NCBI GenBank assembly: GCA_002342165.1
Contig: DDPM01000040.1
Coordinates: forward strand, 568 to 6,958
Direction of reading: 5' to 3'
From: Hylemonella sp. UBA2468
Lineage (GTDB): Bacteria; Pseudomonadota; Gammaproteobacteria; Burkholderiales; Burkholderiaceae_C
DNA: 6,391 nt
Part shown: one piece after another, positions 5,416-6,391 of the stretch
Position numbering within the stretch: position 1 is the first letter of the stretch
Layout: every line of letters starts with the position of its first letter
Notes under the pieces: model-generated
Databases searched by the model: none
What the model was told of the DNA's origin: nothing
Seen by the model: only the letters and a program-made list of their open reading frames with translations
Position numbers and translations under genes: made by a program

Positions 5416-6391
5416 GGGGCCTTAGATGACCCCTGGTGGTTCAGCATGGCGGTAGTATCTCTGAAGTACACCTTCATTTGCGCCACGCGGTCGCTGTCGG
5501 GCAAAAGTTTTTCAAGGCGAGACAAATAAGAGCGCACCCGCTCCGAAATGGTGAAGTTCATCTGCTTTTTAAGGCGCAGGGTCAGGCAGTTCAATTGGGC
5601 CGCTTGTAACAGCACGCCAGTATTGTCCGGATAGTCCCGCAGTGCTTTTTCGATGACCTCCAGCGATTCGTCGTATTTGCCGTCGCGCAGCAGTTGCTTG
5701 GCCTCATCGACTTTGCTGTTGATTTGCTTGGTGGCACCGTCAATGATGTCGGCCACTTTGTCTTCATGGCCGGTGCTGCGCAACACATTGCCAATAAGCT
5801 GTTTGATGCGTTGGTTTTCGTGGTCTGAGCTCACCACATTGCTCATCAGCTTCAAGCCCGCCTCGGCGTTACCGCCCAGCACCTCGGCTTTGGCTAAAGC
5901 AATGGTGCCAAAGTCGGCCTTGGCACGGCGCAGGCTGCCGCGGGCTTTGGCCAAGGCGGCTTGCGCCCCGGCAGCATCGCCCTGCTTGGACAAGGCTTGC
6001 GATTTCACGGCCAGGGACACACCCTGAAAGGCAGGGTCATTTGGGTATTTCCTCATGCCCGCATCGAGCATTTGAACCGCCTCTTGGGTTTCACCCTTGT
6101 CCACCAAAGTTTGGGCTTGTGCCAGGATGTCTTGGGGCAGAGAGGTCACCGAACCGCTGGTGGCTTTGGCCAGACGGGCATAGCACTCTTTGGCGGTTTC
6201 CAGGTCGCCATTCAAATAGGCGGCTTCAGCCACCAAGCGCTGCCGCCGGGCCGAGGGAATGACGGCGGCCGAGTCTTTCATGACGTACATGGCGCCTTCC
6301 ATGTCGCCCGTGGCCTCAAGGCATTCGGCCAAGATGTCGTAGGCGTCGATGTTTTTTTCACCCTCTTTGGAGTCGATGATGTTTTGCACCA
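5412..6391 (-). CDS. TPR-like helical repeat protein, N-terminus beyond window
   Basis: The last 325 residues of a longer protein; the frame is open to the right edge of the window, so the GTG at 6389 is just an internal codon. It is built of paired amphipathic helices with TPR-like spacing. Examples are DILAECLEATGDMEGAMYVM (18-37), an AEAAYLNGDLETAKECYARL unit (54-73), LVDKGETQEAVQMLDAGMRKYPND (95-118) and LLRDGKYDESLEVIEKALRDYPDN (233-256). At least five or six such units are visible, with no signal peptide or membrane helix in the visible part. TPR arrays bind other proteins. Co-translation with the kinase suggests that it is the kinase's partner. From general knowledge, proteins with a receiver domain followed by TPRs occur beside short cytosolic kinases in proteobacteria, so the missing N-terminus may be a receiver domain; this is inference. 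No catalytic motif is seen. Confidence 0.85.
   Translation of the reverse strand, partial: VQNIIDSKEGEKNIDAYDILAECLEATGDMEGAMYVMKDSAAVIPSARRQRLVAEAAYLNGDLETAKECYARLAKATSGSVTSLPQDILAQAQTLVDKGETQEAVQMLDAGMRKYPNDPAFQGVSLAVKSQALSKQGDAAGAQAALAKARGSLRRAKADFGTIALAKAEVLGGNAEAGLKLMSNVVSSDHENQRIKQLIGNVLRSTGHEDKVADIIDGATKQINSKVDEAKQLLRDGKYDESLEVIEKALRDYPDNTGVLLQAAQLNCLTLRLKKQMNFTISERVRSYLSRLEKLLPDSDRVAQMKVYFRDTTAMLNHQGSSKAP

Overview
The window looks like chromosomal DNA from a betaproteobacterium, probably Burkholderiales and possibly a Comamonadaceae-like lineage. This rests on the MetK sequence, the G/C-ending codon preference with frequent TTG leucine codons, and the dense gene packing. The genus cannot be fixed from the sequence alone. 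Six protein-coding genes fill almost everything. I see no RNA gene, mobile element, CRISPR array or integration scar, and no gene-free stretch longer than about 55 bases.

Left part (1-4762, plus strand). The window opens inside metK (S-adenosylmethionine synthetase); its first ~67 residues lie upstream. Three tightly spaced envelope-glycan genes follow in the same direction, with gaps of 27, 8 and 53 bases and no visible terminator between them. They are a family 9 (heptosyltransferase-like) glycosyltransferase, a small four-helix GtrA-family membrane protein, and a large polytopic GT-C enzyme of the ArnT/PMT_2 type. By analogy with gtr-type cassettes, the first could act in the cytoplasm, the GtrA protein could help move a polyprenyl-phosphate sugar across the inner membrane, and the GT-C enzyme could transfer that sugar to an acceptor in the periplasm. 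The usual polyprenyl-phosphate sugar synthase (GtrB, a GT2 enzyme) is not in the window. The acceptor (LPS, another glycan or protein) cannot be told from the sequence.

Right part (4792-6391, minus strand). A convergent two-gene unit encodes a long TPR-like helical repeat protein, cut off at the window's right edge, and a 207-residue soluble histidine kinase with no sensor or membrane region. The two overlap by ATGA, which implies translational coupling. Proteins with this kind of TPR tail next to a small cytosolic kinase often carry an N-terminal receiver domain, which here would lie beyond the edge. The 29-base gap between the convergent blocks has no recognisable terminator.

The most notable points are these: the GT9 enzyme lacks the usual catalytic-region aspartate in its N-terminal loop; the gtr-like cassette has a GT9 gene but no gtrB; the only standard start codon for the GT-C gene is TTG; and the compact kinase has an altered N-box and is coupled to the TPR partner. 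None is clearly a new system, but the glycan cassette and the kinase/TPR pair are both worth following up.
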